DNA of 64,000 nt from Bin5 sp965204705 (GTDB lineage: Bacteria > Chloroflexota > Anaerolineae > Caldilineales > Caldilineaceae): positions 1,922,001-1,986,000 of the forward strand of contig OZ242006.1 of the NCBI GenBank assembly GCA_965204705.1, given 5' to 3'. A program made the translations under genes and the position numbers. Below, one piece after another: positions 16,581-25,824 of the stretch; the stretch's first letter is position 1; every line of letters starts with the position of its first letter. The notes below the pieces were generated by a model. The model was not told where the DNA came from and ran no database searches. It saw only the letters and a list, made by a program, of their open reading frames with translations.

Positions 16581-17750
16581 TTACTCGGCTGCCCTTGCAT
16601 TGACTATTGCCAACAGCGCGTTCGTCTGGTCCAGCTTTACCTTGTAGACTTCGAAATCACCGAAATAGGCACGGTCGTACTCATCGCCTTCGAACTCGCC
16701 GGTAAAGAACCAGCGCTTCGTGTACTGCATCGAGACGAGCATGCCTGTACGTACGTCATGGCAGGTCAGTCCATTGTAGACCGTCGTCCAACCGCTTTCC
16801 TCGGCAACTTCCGCCACCTGTTCATCGCTGCACCAGACCTCTATCTCTTCTCCCGAATCTAGGTGGAAAAGCGCATTGGCTATTCCGGGCCGGGGCCCCA
16901 GCCAGTAATTGAAGAAGAATAGACCTGTTGAGTTTGGATACCGTTCCGTACCCTCGATGCGGTCAATCTGGTGTGGCCATGTGGAGTCCTCTCCGCACGC
17001 CTCTTCCCAGGTAACGATTCGATTGATCGCCAACCAGCGAAGGTCGCGATCGTTATGTATCTCCGTCTTGGAAACGGCGGAGCACTCATTGACAGCGCAG
17101 CGCCGAGAACCGCATTCATACTGAACATTCCAGGAGGCCGCAAGGTCCACCGGGAAAAGAGGAATCAGTGTGGGTAGTGCCTCAGCGTTTTCGTCGGGCG
17201 ACACCACAATCTGAGACATCCAAGCGGTCTGGGTTGTCTCAACTACTGCATCACCCACACCGTCGAAACAGCAGACGCGCCACCACCCATCAGCCGTCCT
17301 GCCTGTAGTTGCAAAAGAATCTCCTTCCACGGCTTTGGCCACGATCGGAAAATCGATACTGGGTCCGCTGCGAATGTTGGCCTTGGGTCGTCTTACCGTC
17401 AGTATCGCTGGCGCAGGACTCTCGCTTGCCGCTGTTTCCTCCCCATCCGGTTCCTGCGAGACGGTTGCGCCGTCAACCCTCTCCAACGGCACGATGCCTG
17501 GAGGCAAGGCCTTCTCCTCTTCAACCTCTGCCGTTTCCTGTGCCAGGGCCAGGTCGGGGTCTTCCGTAGGAATCGGCACACACGCGGCGAATAAGGCCAG
17601 ACTGAGGCCCAGGAAGACGACTGTCAACACGACGCTCTTCCGCACAGTAAAATGCAACCACGTTTTGATTTGTAATATATGGCCTGGTCTGTTCATCAAT
17701 TTCTCAACGTTAATCATCTCTGGGTTCGCCTCTGTTCCTGCAATCTGCAA
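16581..17750 (-). CDS. SH3b-domain lipoprotein of unknown function
   Basis: 389 residues if started at 17750; the methionine about 20 residues later is equally possible. A hydrophobic segment ends in the lipobox LFAAC, followed by an acidic, Pro/Thr/Ser-rich linker and then an SH3b-type segment near residues 125-180 (KANIRSGPSIDFPIVAKAVE, then GWWRVCC), the pattern of bacterial SH3 domains that bind cell-wall material. The C-terminal half is rich in Trp and paired Cys (CGSRRCAVNEC, VWCSDEQV, GLTCHDV) and resembles nothing I can name. The gene stands alone, with its own terminator. Confidence 0.7.
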   Translation of the reverse strand: MQIAGTEANPEMINVEKLMNRPGHILQIKTWLHFTVRKSVVLTVVFLGLSLALFAACVPIPTEDPDLALAQETAEVEEEKALPPGIVPLERVDGATVSQEPDGEETAASESPAPAILTVRRPKANIRSGPSIDFPIVAKAVEGDSFATTGRTADGWWRVCCFDGVGDAVVETTQTAWMSQIVVSPDENAEALPTLIPLFPVDLAASWNVQYECGSRRCAVNECSAVSKTEIHNDRDLRWLAINRIVTWEEACGEDSTWPHQIDRIEGTERYPNSTGLFFFNYWLGPRPGIANALFHLDSGEEIEVWCSDEQVAEVAEESGWTTVYNGLTCHDVRTGMLVSMQYTKRWFFTGEFEGDEYDRAYFGDFEVYKVKLDQTNALLAIVNARAAE

Positions 17751-17991
17751 CTTTCTTGACTGACGAAGGCGGGTGAGGAAGTGTTCGGCGGCCCATCCCT
17801 GGCCGCCGAAATATCTGCTGGTGTTTTACGCGCTCTTTTCGTCCTTCAGTATAGCGATGTTGTGGCGGAAAGACAATAGTTGTGTTCTAATGGAAGTCGT
17901 CCTTCTTGCGTTCCCATTGAGCACGAATGACGGCTGTTAACCATACGTAGGTTAATCGTGCCACTACCAGTCATTTTACTCTTTAGGCAAA

Positions 17992-18948
17992 ATGAACGGT
18001 CTAGCAGACAGGCGTGAGCCGCAAGCCCAACCATTGCAATCCGAATCCCCGAACGCCGGCCTTCAAGACACTCCGCACTTAAAAGACGGGAAGGATCTCC
18101 CCGGCGCCAGGGCCCATGACTTGGATTCCTCCAGCCTGCAGGAGGCAGCGATTGCCGTCGTAGTACCAACCTACAACGAGGCCGACAATCTGGAGGGGAT
18201 GGTCGATACCCTCTTCTCTTTGCCGCTGAAGAACCTTCGGCTTGTGATCGTAGATGACGACTCGCCCGACGGCACGGGCGCCCTTGCCAATTCTCTGGCG
18301 CGGCGCTACAACCAGGTCCACGCCCGAATGTCAGTTATTCATCGACCCCATAAGGGCGGACTGGGCACGGCCTATGTAGCCGGCTTTCAACGCGCCCTCT
18401 CCGATGGAGCAGACTTCGTAGTGCAGATGGATGCCGACTTCAGCCACAGCCCGACCTACATTTTGCAGATGCTCGGCGTGGTCTTCGCCACGGGCATGGA
18501 CGTTGTCATCGGCAGCCGCTATGTGCCGGGCGGTTCGTTGGACGAGAACTGGAGCTGGTGGCGCAGCCTTCTCAGCAAGTGGGCCAACATTTACTGCCGC
18601 ACTGTCCTCAAAATTCGCGTGCGCGACATGACCGCCGGTTTCAAGCTCTGGCAACGAAGCGCTCTTCAGGATATCAAGCTGCATACAGTTAGAAGCAACG
18701 GCTACATCTTTCAGGTCGAAATGGCCTACCTCAGCGAAAAGCTCGGCTTCCACATTATCGAACTGCCCATCCATTTTGAGGACCGCCGCGTCGGCCAGAG
18801 CAAAATGAGTGTGTCGGTCAAATTGGAGTCAGTCTGGCGCGTGTGGGAACTGCTGTGGCGGCATCGCAAGCGTGTAGCCGGCGCCCGAGAGACGCTGACT
18901 CAGCCTCGGCCAGTGATAAGCAGCGGCCGGCCTGCCCCCCACCGTTAG
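17992..18948 (+). CDS. Polyprenol-phosphate mannosyltransferase (DPM1/Ppm1-like GT2)
   Basis: 318-residue GT2 enzyme expected to move mannose from GDP-mannose to a polyprenyl phosphate on the inner face of the membrane. The catalytic pattern is intact: VVVPTYNEADNLEGMV, VDDDSPDGT, VQMDADFSHSP (DxD) and VIGSRYVPGGS. The C-terminal FEDRRVGQSKMS is typical of the DPM1 group. About 55 low-conservation residues precede the catalytic domain, and there are no C-terminal TM segments, so it is the soluble DPM1 type. Its stop touches the ATG of the next gene (18949), which suggests a shared glycosylation or glycolipid role. Confidence 0.9.
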   Translation: MNGLADRREPQAQPLQSESPNAGLQDTPHLKDGKDLPGARAHDLDSSSLQEAAIAVVVPTYNEADNLEGMVDTLFSLPLKNLRLVIVDDDSPDGTGALANSLARRYNQVHARMSVIHRPHKGGLGTAYVAGFQRALSDGADFVVQMDADFSHSPTYILQMLGVVFATGMDVVIGSRYVPGGSLDENWSWWRSLLSKWANIYCRTVLKIRVRDMTAGFKLWQRSALQDIKLHTVRSNGYIFQVEMAYLSEKLGFHIIELPIHFEDRRVGQSKMSVSVKLESVWRVWELLWRHRKRVAGARETLTQPRPVISSGRPAPHR

Positions 18949-21900
18949 ATGTCGCGACGCCGACTCGCCAACAAAATGCGCCGGCTACGTAGTGTCCGCC
19001 TCGACCTGCTCGCCCTCGCCCTTCTGACTGCCCTACCGCTTATCTGGTTCGGCCCGGTCCTGCTCACAGGCAAAACACTGCTGCCCTATGACAACCTTTA
19101 TCGGTTCCAGCCTTGGCAATCTCTGCAGCCGGAAATCTCACCACACAACGAGTTGCTGAGCGACCTGGTTCTGGAAAACGCAGTCTGGAAACTGCATGTG
19201 CGTCGGACACTGCGGCAGGGGGAGCTTCCCCTTTGGAACCCACAGCTGTTTACAGGCGCACCCTTCTTCGCCGCCGGACAGGCAAGCGCCGCTTACCCCC
19301 TGAGCGCACTTTTCTACCTTCTGCCCATCGAAGTTGCATTTGGGTGGTTCACCGCGATCCAACTGGCCATCGCTGGGGCAAATGCTTATCTGCTCGGCCG
19401 CGTCTTGAAACTTCGTCCTGTGGCTGCCCTCTTCAGCAGCGTCGCCTTCCAGTTCAGTGGCTTCATGGTTGTCAGCGTCGTCTTCACCATGGTCATCGCC
19501 GCTGCCTCCTGGCTGCCTCTCCTGCTCGCAACAATTGAAAGGGTAATCCAAAAGCAGGAGGAGAAGGGCGTTGCCGGATTTCGCCCTATTCCCTATGTGG
19601 TAGCCGGAATAGGCATAGTCGGATTGGTTGTGCTCGCCGGTCACCCCGAGTTCCTCTACTACACACTCCTCGTAGCGGGCATCTACACCACTGTGCGGCT
19701 TCTTGTAGCCTGGCGAAGGCTCCGCAGCCCAGGCAATGCAAACACAGCCCAGACCCCGACCGGTGACCAACCGCGTCGCGAAAAGACAGAATGGCGCGTA
19801 CTGCAGGCGCTGGCCAAGATCGCCGCATGGATTCTCCTGATCCCTCTCTTGGGTCTTGCCGCCGGCGCAGTTCAACTCCTGCCGCTGTACGAACTGGTAC
19901 AGCAGAACTTCCGCGAAGGCTCCGCGTCCTACCGGCAGGTCGTCGAATGGGCCTGGCCGGACCGCCACGTCCTTACATTCCTCCTTCCCGATATCTTTGG
20001 TAATCCAAGCCATCACCACTGGTTCGATCTCTGGGAACTTCGTTGGCAACCCGCCACGGTGAACTGGCTGGGAGAGGCCAACAATACTATCTTCTGGGGC
20101 ATCAAAAACTATGTCGAGGGCGGAAACTATGTCGGAGTCGGTACATGGCTGCTGGCCGCGCTCGCGGTCGCCTTCCCGTTGGCCCACTCCGTTTTCCGAT
20201 CAGGCAGCGGTCGGCTCCCCATGTCGCACTCTGCGCACCGGCAGCTTAGCGTGCCTACTCTGGTTTTCGCCTCGCTTGCCCTGGTCTCCCTGCTCTTCGC
20301 ATTCGGTACACCCCTCTACGCCCTCCTGTTCTACGGCCTGCCCGGTTGGGACCAGCTTCACAGCCCCTTCAGGTGGGTCTTTCCCTTCACTCTTGCCATA
20401 GCCCTATTGGGCGGAATCGGACTGGAACAAGCCCTCTCCTTCCGCTCTAATGCCGGCGATCAACGTTTCGTCGCAATCGGACCACTCCACTTCCGGTTCA
20501 CCTGGTTCCTCGACCTCTTCGCGCTCGCCGCTTTCGCCGCCGGTCTGATCGCGATCTTGGTCGTTGCCGCCAGTTTCTTCCTTCCCTCACCCTTCGTGAA
20601 CCTTGCACAGCGGGCCGTGGAATCGTCCGACCTGGCACAAGCAGCATTCGCTGATGGACGCATGTTCTGGGGATACCAGAGTGTCGGCATCGCCCGCTTC
20701 GGCGCTTTTGCCCTGGTGAGCGGGCTGCTCCTCTGGCTGCTCACAAGAACGAATCACAGCCCTGCCGGGAGTGTAGAACAAACAGACGGCGCGACCCGGT
20801 TCTCAGCAATCGGGGCACGCCTCGCTACCTTGCTTCCCTTTTCCTTCGTCGCCCTTCTGGCTCTCGACCTCTTCGCCGTCCATGGCTCATTCAACCCCAC
20901 CGCCGACCCTGCGCTCTCACCACTGAAAAATGTGCCTCCGGCTGTCCAGTTCATTAACCAGAAAGAAAACACAGGCTCGAGCAGCGAAATCCGCTACCCA
21001 CCCTTCCGCTTTACTACATTCGATCCACCGGGCAGCAAGACCTTCAACGCCAACGTCGGCATGTATTACGGGTGGCAGGACATTCGCGGCTACGACTCGA
21101 TCATTCCGAAACAATATGTCGACCTGTTGCACCGCGTCGCCGATCAGAGCGGCGAGCTTCTCTATAATCGCATCGCGCCTCTCTATGCATCTGCCACCTC
21201 GTCAAATGGCCACAACCCTTTTGCCGCGCTGGAGAACTCGCTTCTCGACCTTCTCGGCGTCAAATACATCCTGTCGGAGCTGGTTGTTCCCAATCTGAAC
21301 ACGTGGCAGAAGGTATATGAAGACGACGCCCTTCGAGTATACGAGAACCTCGAAGTCTTCCCCCGCGCCTTCATTGCTACCGAGGCGGTCGTTCTACCAT
21401 CCACCGAGCAGCCGCTACTGGACGCCGACCTGCGCAGAACCGTTTTCATAGAGGAGGCGCCCTCATCGGAAGCGGCTCTTGCCCCATCCAGCCCGGCAAC
21501 GGCAGACGCCTCGATCAGCCGCTACACGGCCAACACCGTGTTTGTCGACGTTAACCTCAGCGACACAGGTTGGCTGGTCCTCACCGATGCCTATTTTTCC
21601 GGCTGGCAAGCCTACCTGCGGCCCTTCGGCGGCAATGAAAACGAAGAACAAGAGCTGACCATTCACCGCGCAAACTCGGCTTTCCGTACCGTCTATCTGC
21701 CCGAAAGCGGGCAGTGGACCGTCCGCTTCACCTACAGCCCCATGAGCTTCAAGCTCGGCCTCTATATTTCTTTCTTGGCAACCATGCTGAGCCTGTTGCT
21801 ACTGCTGTGGTGGGCGTGGGGCCGATTCTATCGCCCGGAAGCAACCGCCGGTGAAGCCCGTACCGTAGCCAAAAACTCGGTCGTCCCCATGGGCCTCAAC

Positions 21901-23541
21901 CTGGCCAATCGCGTAATCTACTTCGTCTTTGCCATGCTGTACGTACGAATTCTGGGGCCGGAGGGGACCGGTCAATACGCGTGGGTGATCGCCGTGTACG
22001 GCATATTCGAGATCCTGAGCCGGTATGGCTTGAGTACACTGGTCACTCGCGAAGTCGCAGCCGACAAGAGCAAGTCCAGCCTATTTCTGACAAACGTACT
22101 GTCCCTTCGCACTCTCCTGTGGGCAGTCAGCATCGTACTCATGGCTCTCGCCGTCGGCGGCTCCCGATTCACCTCCTCAGGAGGCGCGGCATCCGCATGG
22201 GGCGGCGCTTTGGCTAACTCCTGGGCATCATTCCTGGCCATGACGACAAGCTGGTCCGGAGTCGAAGCATCCTGGGAGGCCCCAGCCCCAATCGGCCTTG
22301 TGGAAATGCAAGCCGTCGCCGTTTTCGCGCTTGTGATGCTGATTGCCAACTGGTCCGATGCCTTCAGCAGCCTGTTCAACGCCTTCGAAAAAATGGAGTA
22401 CACCGCCGGCCTCGGCATCGCAATGGCACTTCTGCAGGTAACGCTGGGCGCACTTGTCCTGCTTCTTGGTTGGGGTATCGTCGGTCTGGCCTGGGTAGCG
22501 CTGGTCGTCAACACTGTCCAGCTCATCTGGCTGAACTGGCTCATTCGCTCGACTCTGTTTACACCCCAATGGAAGTGGGACTGGGCTCTGCAAAAGTGGA
22601 TGCTGGCGACCAGCGGCCCCCTTATGATCAACCACCTCCTTGCCACAGTCTTCTGGCGCATCGACATCTGGATTCTCCGCCCTCTCGTCGGCGCAGCCAG
22701 CGTGGGGCTCTACAGTGTCGGCCTCAAATATCTGGACGGTCTGAACATCATCCCCAGCACCTTCACACTGGCAATTTTCCCTCTGATGAGTCGGTTGGCA
22801 AGGCAGGAAGGCGCCGCGCTGATTCGTTCCTACACGCTTGGCGTACGCCTCCTGCTGACTGTAAGCCTGCCGCTGGCCGTGACGGTAACCCTGTTAGCTC
22901 AGCCCCTCATCTTTCTCCTGGGAGGCGTCCAGTTCACCGCCGCCTCTAGCGAAGTCGCTGTGATTTCAGACCGCGTTTGCCAGGTGTTCGGGGAGACATT
23001 CGGGACAGTCGACTGCGGCGCCCTTACTTCCAGGAGCGGCTCAGTGCTGGCGCTGCAGGTGATCATATGGAGCATCCCTATCGGCTTCGTCAACAGCGTC
23101 ACACAATACGTCCTCATCGCCGCTGACCAGCAGCGCTACCTGACCAAGGCCTTTGCCTTTGGCGTCGTTTTCAATCTGGTTGGCAATCTCCTGTTGATCC
23201 CTGCATTCAGTTTCATCGGTGCAGCAGTAGTGACCATCCTGAGTGAAATCTGTCTACTGCTCCTCTTTGCCCGCCGTGTCCACCTCAGTGTCGGCGTAAC
23301 GCCCTGGTCGGATCTGATCTGGCGGCCCCTGGTCTCGGCCGTCGCGATGGGAGCTGTTCTTTACGGCTTGTCCGCAGTTGGCGTCAATGAGTGGCTGGCA
23401 CTACTGCCAGGACTGGCGGCCTACATCGGTGTCTTCGCACTGATAGGCGGTTTCGGCGATGCCGACCTGCAGCTTGCGGCCAGGTCTTTGCTACAGAATC
23501 GTCTCGCCTGGCAGTCGCATCGGGAGGCGGAAGGCGCATAG
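18949..23541 (+). CDS. YfhO-like membrane protein fused to an oligosaccharide flippase (MOP superfamily)
   Basis: 1530-residue membrane protein. Residues 1 to about 950 resemble the YfhO/GT-C-like family: an N-terminal TM, then PYDNLYRFQPWQSL and LPLWNPQLFTGAPFFA, many helices, and a large extracytoplasmic region ending WTVRFTYSPMSFKLGLYIS. From about residue 965 a Polysacc_synt-type flippase begins (GLNLANRVIYFVFAMLYVR, then GPEGTGQYAWVIAVYGIFE) and runs with about 12-14 helices to the end. The flippase half has two unusual insertions, a Gly/Ser/Ala/Trp-rich loop near 1075-1115 and a Cys-containing loop near 1345-1365. The ATG follows the DPM1 stop with no gap. I infer that a lipid-linked sugar is made by the upstream gene, flipped by the C-terminal half and transferred by the N-terminal half. 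No frameshift or stop separates the parts. Confidence 0.82.
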   Translation: MSRRRLANKMRRLRSVRLDLLALALLTALPLIWFGPVLLTGKTLLPYDNLYRFQPWQSLQPEISPHNELLSDLVLENAVWKLHVRRTLRQGELPLWNPQLFTGAPFFAAGQASAAYPLSALFYLLPIEVAFGWFTAIQLAIAGANAYLLGRVLKLRPVAALFSSVAFQFSGFMVVSVVFTMVIAAASWLPLLLATIERVIQKQEEKGVAGFRPIPYVVAGIGIVGLVVLAGHPEFLYYTLLVAGIYTTVRLLVAWRRLRSPGNANTAQTPTGDQPRREKTEWRVLQALAKIAAWILLIPLLGLAAGAVQLLPLYELVQQNFREGSASYRQVVEWAWPDRHVLTFLLPDIFGNPSHHHWFDLWELRWQPATVNWLGEANNTIFWGIKNYVEGGNYVGVGTWLLAALAVAFPLAHSVFRSGSGRLPMSHSAHRQLSVPTLVFASLALVSLLFAFGTPLYALLFYGLPGWDQLHSPFRWVFPFTLAIALLGGIGLEQALSFRSNAGDQRFVAIGPLHFRFTWFLDLFALAAFAAGLIAILVVAASFFLPSPFVNLAQRAVESSDLAQAAFADGRMFWGYQSVGIARFGAFALVSGLLLWLLTRTNHSPAGSVEQTDGATRFSAIGARLATLLPFSFVALLALDLFAVHGSFNPTADPALSPLKNVPPAVQFINQKENTGSSSEIRYPPFRFTTFDPPGSKTFNANVGMYYGWQDIRGYDSIIPKQYVDLLHRVADQSGELLYNRIAPLYASATSSNGHNPFAALENSLLDLLGVKYILSELVVPNLNTWQKVYEDDALRVYENLEVFPRAFIATEAVVLPSTEQPLLDADLRRTVFIEEAPSSEAALAPSSPATADASISRYTANTVFVDVNLSDTGWLVLTDAYFSGWQAYLRPFGGNENEEQELTIHRANSAFRTVYLPESGQWTVRFTYSPMSFKLGLYISFLATMLSLLLLLWWAWGRFYRPEATAGEARTVAKNSVVPMGLNLANRVIYFVFAMLYVRILGPEGTGQYAWVIAVYGIFEILSRYGLSTLVTREVAADKSKSSLFLTNVLSLRTLLWAVSIVLMALAVGGSRFTSSGGAASAWGGALANSWASFLAMTTSWSGVEASWEAPAPIGLVEMQAVAVFALVMLIANWSDAFSSLFNAFEKMEYTAGLGIAMALLQVTLGALVLLLGWGIVGLAWVALVVNTVQLIWLNWLIRSTLFTPQWKWDWALQKWMLATSGPLMINHLLATVFWRIDIWILRPLVGAASVGLYSVGLKYLDGLNIIPSTFTLAIFPLMSRLARQEGAALIRSYTLGVRLLLTVSLPLAVTVTLLAQPLIFLLGGVQFTAASSEVAVISDRVCQVFGETFGTVDCGALTSRSGSVLALQVIIWSIPIGFVNSVTQYVLIAADQQRYLTKAFAFGVVFNLVGNLLLIPAFSFIGAAVVTILSEICLLLLFARRVHLSVGVTPWSDLIWRPLVSAVAMGAVLYGLSAVGVNEWLALLPGLAAYIGVFALIGGFGDADLQLAARSLLQNRLAWQSHREAEGA

Positions 23542-23584
23542 CCGCAGCGCAGTAACTTACCCGCTCCCGGAATGAGGCGTCCTC

Positions 23585-23962
23585 TCAACCGCGACCGTGC
23601 CAGGGCAGAAGCGTGAAGCCATGCGCCTCCAGCCACCCCGGATCGGGCCCGTCCCAACCATACCTGTCCAAATCGATACGACCGTCCGCCTCGAAGCGGA
23701 CACCTTCCTCCATCAGCAATTTGCGTTGGCGGTCCGTCGCCAAAGGATCGCCGCGCGGACTGATGCCCCCTTTACCGTTCACGACCCGCTGCCACGGAAC
23801 TGCGGTTTCTGCAGGCAACCCGGCGAGCGCGTGGCCGGCCATCCGCGGCGAGGCCGCCCCTGCAATCCACGCAATCTGACCGTATGTCGCCACCCGCCCA
23901 AGCGGGATCTCCCGCACTGCCAGAAGCATCTTCTCGTAAATGCTAACCACCTCGCCGCCCAT
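23585..23962 (-). CDS. Alkyltransferase-like protein (ATL), MGMT-fold DNA-lesion recogniser
   Basis: 125 residues with the C-terminal MGMT DNA-binding fold: IYEKMLLAVREIPLGRVATYGQIA, then ASPRMAGHALAGLP and the active-site region. The PCHR motif of alkyltransferases reads PWQR, so the acceptor Cys is replaced by Trp. This is the hallmark of ATL proteins, which bind O6-alkylguanine and hand it to nucleotide excision repair without repairing it themselves. It converges on the 3' end of the YfhO-flippase gene 44 bases away. Confidence 0.9.
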   Translation of the reverse strand: MGGEVVSIYEKMLLAVREIPLGRVATYGQIAWIAGAASPRMAGHALAGLPAETAVPWQRVVNGKGGISPRGDPLATDRQRKLLMEEGVRFEADGRIDLDRYGWDGPDPGWLEAHGFTLLPWHGRG

Positions 23963-24016
23963 CCTCCCTGCTCCCCCTATGCTGCCTCAACCCATTAACC
24001 ACTGATCACGGCAACT

Positions 24017-24075
24017 GTGCGGTCGGGCCATCGGCCCTCCCTTGTGCAGGGGCTGCGCTCCCGCAACGCCCCCCC
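24017..24075. repeat. Degenerate partial copy of the structured intergenic repeat
   Basis: The left part of the repeat core (CGGTCGGGCC, CGGCCCTCCCTTGTGC and the following Cys/Gly-rich hairpin region ending GCAACGCCCCCC) is recognisable, but the right closing arm is lost and the central hairpin is corrupted. Confidence 0.65.
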
Positions 24076-24191
24076 TCCCTCGCGACCTTGTTCATTCTCC
24101 CCCGGCGACCTGTCAATCCAACACTGTTTTCTCTCCACTGGCTGCCTCCAGCCACAGACCACCGACCGCTGCAGTCAAGCGCTTCCCGGGT

Positions 24192-24480
24192 GCAGTCCAG
24201 ATTGGGGGTGAACTTTCGTACACCTCTGCTGACGACTAAGCTAAAGCCAGTTCGCGTTCCCGATCAGCGCGAGTGCCAACCCCCCTGACCACTGGCTACT
24301 GATCACTGACCACTGCAGTTCCGGGCGGTCGGGCCTTCGGCCCTCCCTTGTGCGGGGGGACTCCCCCCGCAACGCCCCCCATCGTATGCCCGACCGTCGT
24401 GGACAATTGGAACGGTTGAGTCAGCGACCGGAGTCCGAACCCCCGCGCCACCACTGTAGGGGCAGGCCTTGTGTCTGCCC
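24192..24480. repeat. Structured intergenic repeat, copy A
   Basis: About 289 bases, aligning along its length with 56899-57186. The core is closed by a perfect 9-bp inverted pair (24326-24334 with 24388-24396). Inside are a GGGCC-TTC-GGCCC hairpin and an 8-bp GCGGGGGG/CCCCCCGC hairpin. The left flank carries GATCACTGACCACTGCAGTTC; the right end carries GGGGCAGGCCTTGTGTCTGCCC, itself an imperfect hairpin. No open frame of note, no transposase. Confidence 0.85.
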
Positions 24481-24739
24481 GAGGCCTCCCAAGAAATGGA
24501 CGGCAAACGATTCCAGCCACCGCTGACATGAATCCCCCACCTGACCATCTCCACCACAAATATGAACTGCACCCCGCTTCCCCTCTCCTTTACTAATGCC
24601 CCAATTATTCTTCCCCCGCAACATCTCTGGCCAACAATGTCCCCTTCCCCTCTTAGTGTCGTCAGCTACTGACCACCGATCACCGACCTCTGATCACTGT
24701 AGTTCCGACCTCCGTTTGGCAAATCGACCGCCCGCGACT

Positions 24740-25657
24740 ATGCTTGCTCTCATGAATGCCTCGATAAGCGAGCTTCTGACGGCCTGGGAATTCTATCCTG
24801 GCTCAGCCGCCGTGCTGCTGGCTATACTCCTGCCATACACCCTGAGTTGGCTGCGGTTGAAGCGTAACCGCTCCCCGCTCGCAACGACTGCCCGCCTGGT
24901 CAGTTTCAGCGCCGGGACAGCGGCACTGGCTCTCGCCTTCCATTCGCCCCTTGTAGCCCTTCAACAGGAGCTGCTCATCGGCAGAGCTGGCCAGCAAATG
25001 CTCATCGGCCTTTTGGCCCCCCCTCTCCTTTGGCTGGCATGCCCGGCCCATGTCATCTTACGTGGCCTGCCAACTCCTGCTCGACGGGGGATCGTGAGAA
25101 TCCTGAAAAAATCTAGCTGGTCAGGGCATCTGATTCGCAGGCTGACACACCCGCTTCCAATCTGGCTGTTAGCCTTCAGTGTCTTTCTGCTCTGGCATGA
25201 GCCGGGCATAGCCAACTGGCTTCTGATCCGCCCTCCTGCCTATCGCCTCTGCCTATGGGGCGTCTGGATTACATACATGCTTTTCTGGTGGCATCCGCTG
25301 GGAACAGGCCTGCGTCTGCGGCGAGCCATGCACCCCGCCATCGCATTCCTGTTTGTGATCCTGGGCGGTGAGGTCCCCAATATGGTAACGGGTGTGACCC
25401 TGGCATTTCGCAACACGCCAGCCTACAGTTACTATGCTGGCCGCTTGCCCGTTCCCGAACTGACGACAATGCAGGATCAGATGATCAGCGGAGGCATGAT
25501 CTGGTTCTTCGGCAGCGTCGTTTACGTCGGTGTTGCCGTAGCACTGCTGGGCCGTGTCTTCCGAAACTTCGAAGCCCCACGGCCCCAGCCCATCAGTTGG
25601 GACGCAACCGAGCGCACCATCGCGCCCGGCCTCGAACATCGGGTCCTTGGTCGATGA
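24740..25657 (+). CDS. CtaG-like cytochrome c oxidase assembly factor (caa3_CtaG family)
   Basis: 305-residue membrane protein with about seven helices. Family features: LAFHSPLVALQQELLIGRAGQQML, LAPPLLWLACP, FLLWHEPGIANWLL and TYMLFWWHPLGTG, then DQMISGGMIWFFGSVVY, with several conserved intramembrane His. Members are needed for assembly of the caa3-type oxidase CuB/CuA centres. The ATG at 24740 is chosen because TM1 follows it; the frame is open upstream, but that is repeat-region sequence. No oxidase operon is nearby; the Sco1 homologue at 6.8 kb is a likely functional partner. Confidence 0.87.
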   Translation: MLALMNASISELLTAWEFYPGSAAVLLAILLPYTLSWLRLKRNRSPLATTARLVSFSAGTAALALAFHSPLVALQQELLIGRAGQQMLIGLLAPPLLWLACPAHVILRGLPTPARRGIVRILKKSSWSGHLIRRLTHPLPIWLLAFSVFLLWHEPGIANWLLIRPPAYRLCLWGVWITYMLFWWHPLGTGLRLRRAMHPAIAFLFVILGGEVPNMVTGVTLAFRNTPAYSYYAGRLPVPELTTMQDQMISGGMIWFFGSVVYVGVAVALLGRVFRNFEAPRPQPISWDATERTIAPGLEHRVLGR

Positions 25658-25824
25658 CCAATGTTGCCCGGCCAATTCAGCAGAACAAGCCATGTTGAGT
25701 CTACAGGTTGTCCCGCAGCGCTTTGATCTGCCTATGTTCTGGCAGACCTTGGGTACTGAAGATCGCCAATGGGTCCAACTCACATCGCAGCCCTACAACG
25801 GCCACAACTCGCCCCACCCACTCC

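Larger units (their letters stand above)
23963..24739. other. Repeat-bearing intergenic region
   Basis: 777 bases with no credible gene. It holds the full structured repeat (24192-24480), a degenerate partial copy on its left (24017-24075), and scattered short GATCACTGACCACTG-type words (for example 24660-24705) that also occur beside the repeat copy at 57 kb. The stretch just before ctaG has no clear promoter. Confidence 0.6.

Noticed and set aside
19138..20187. 349-residue open frame on the minus strand
   Set aside because: It lies wholly opposite the YfhO-like coding sequence and has biased, non-family composition; a codon-bias shadow.
24192..24480. CRISPR-like array
   Set aside because: The repeats are long, few and far apart, with no regular spacers and no cas genes.
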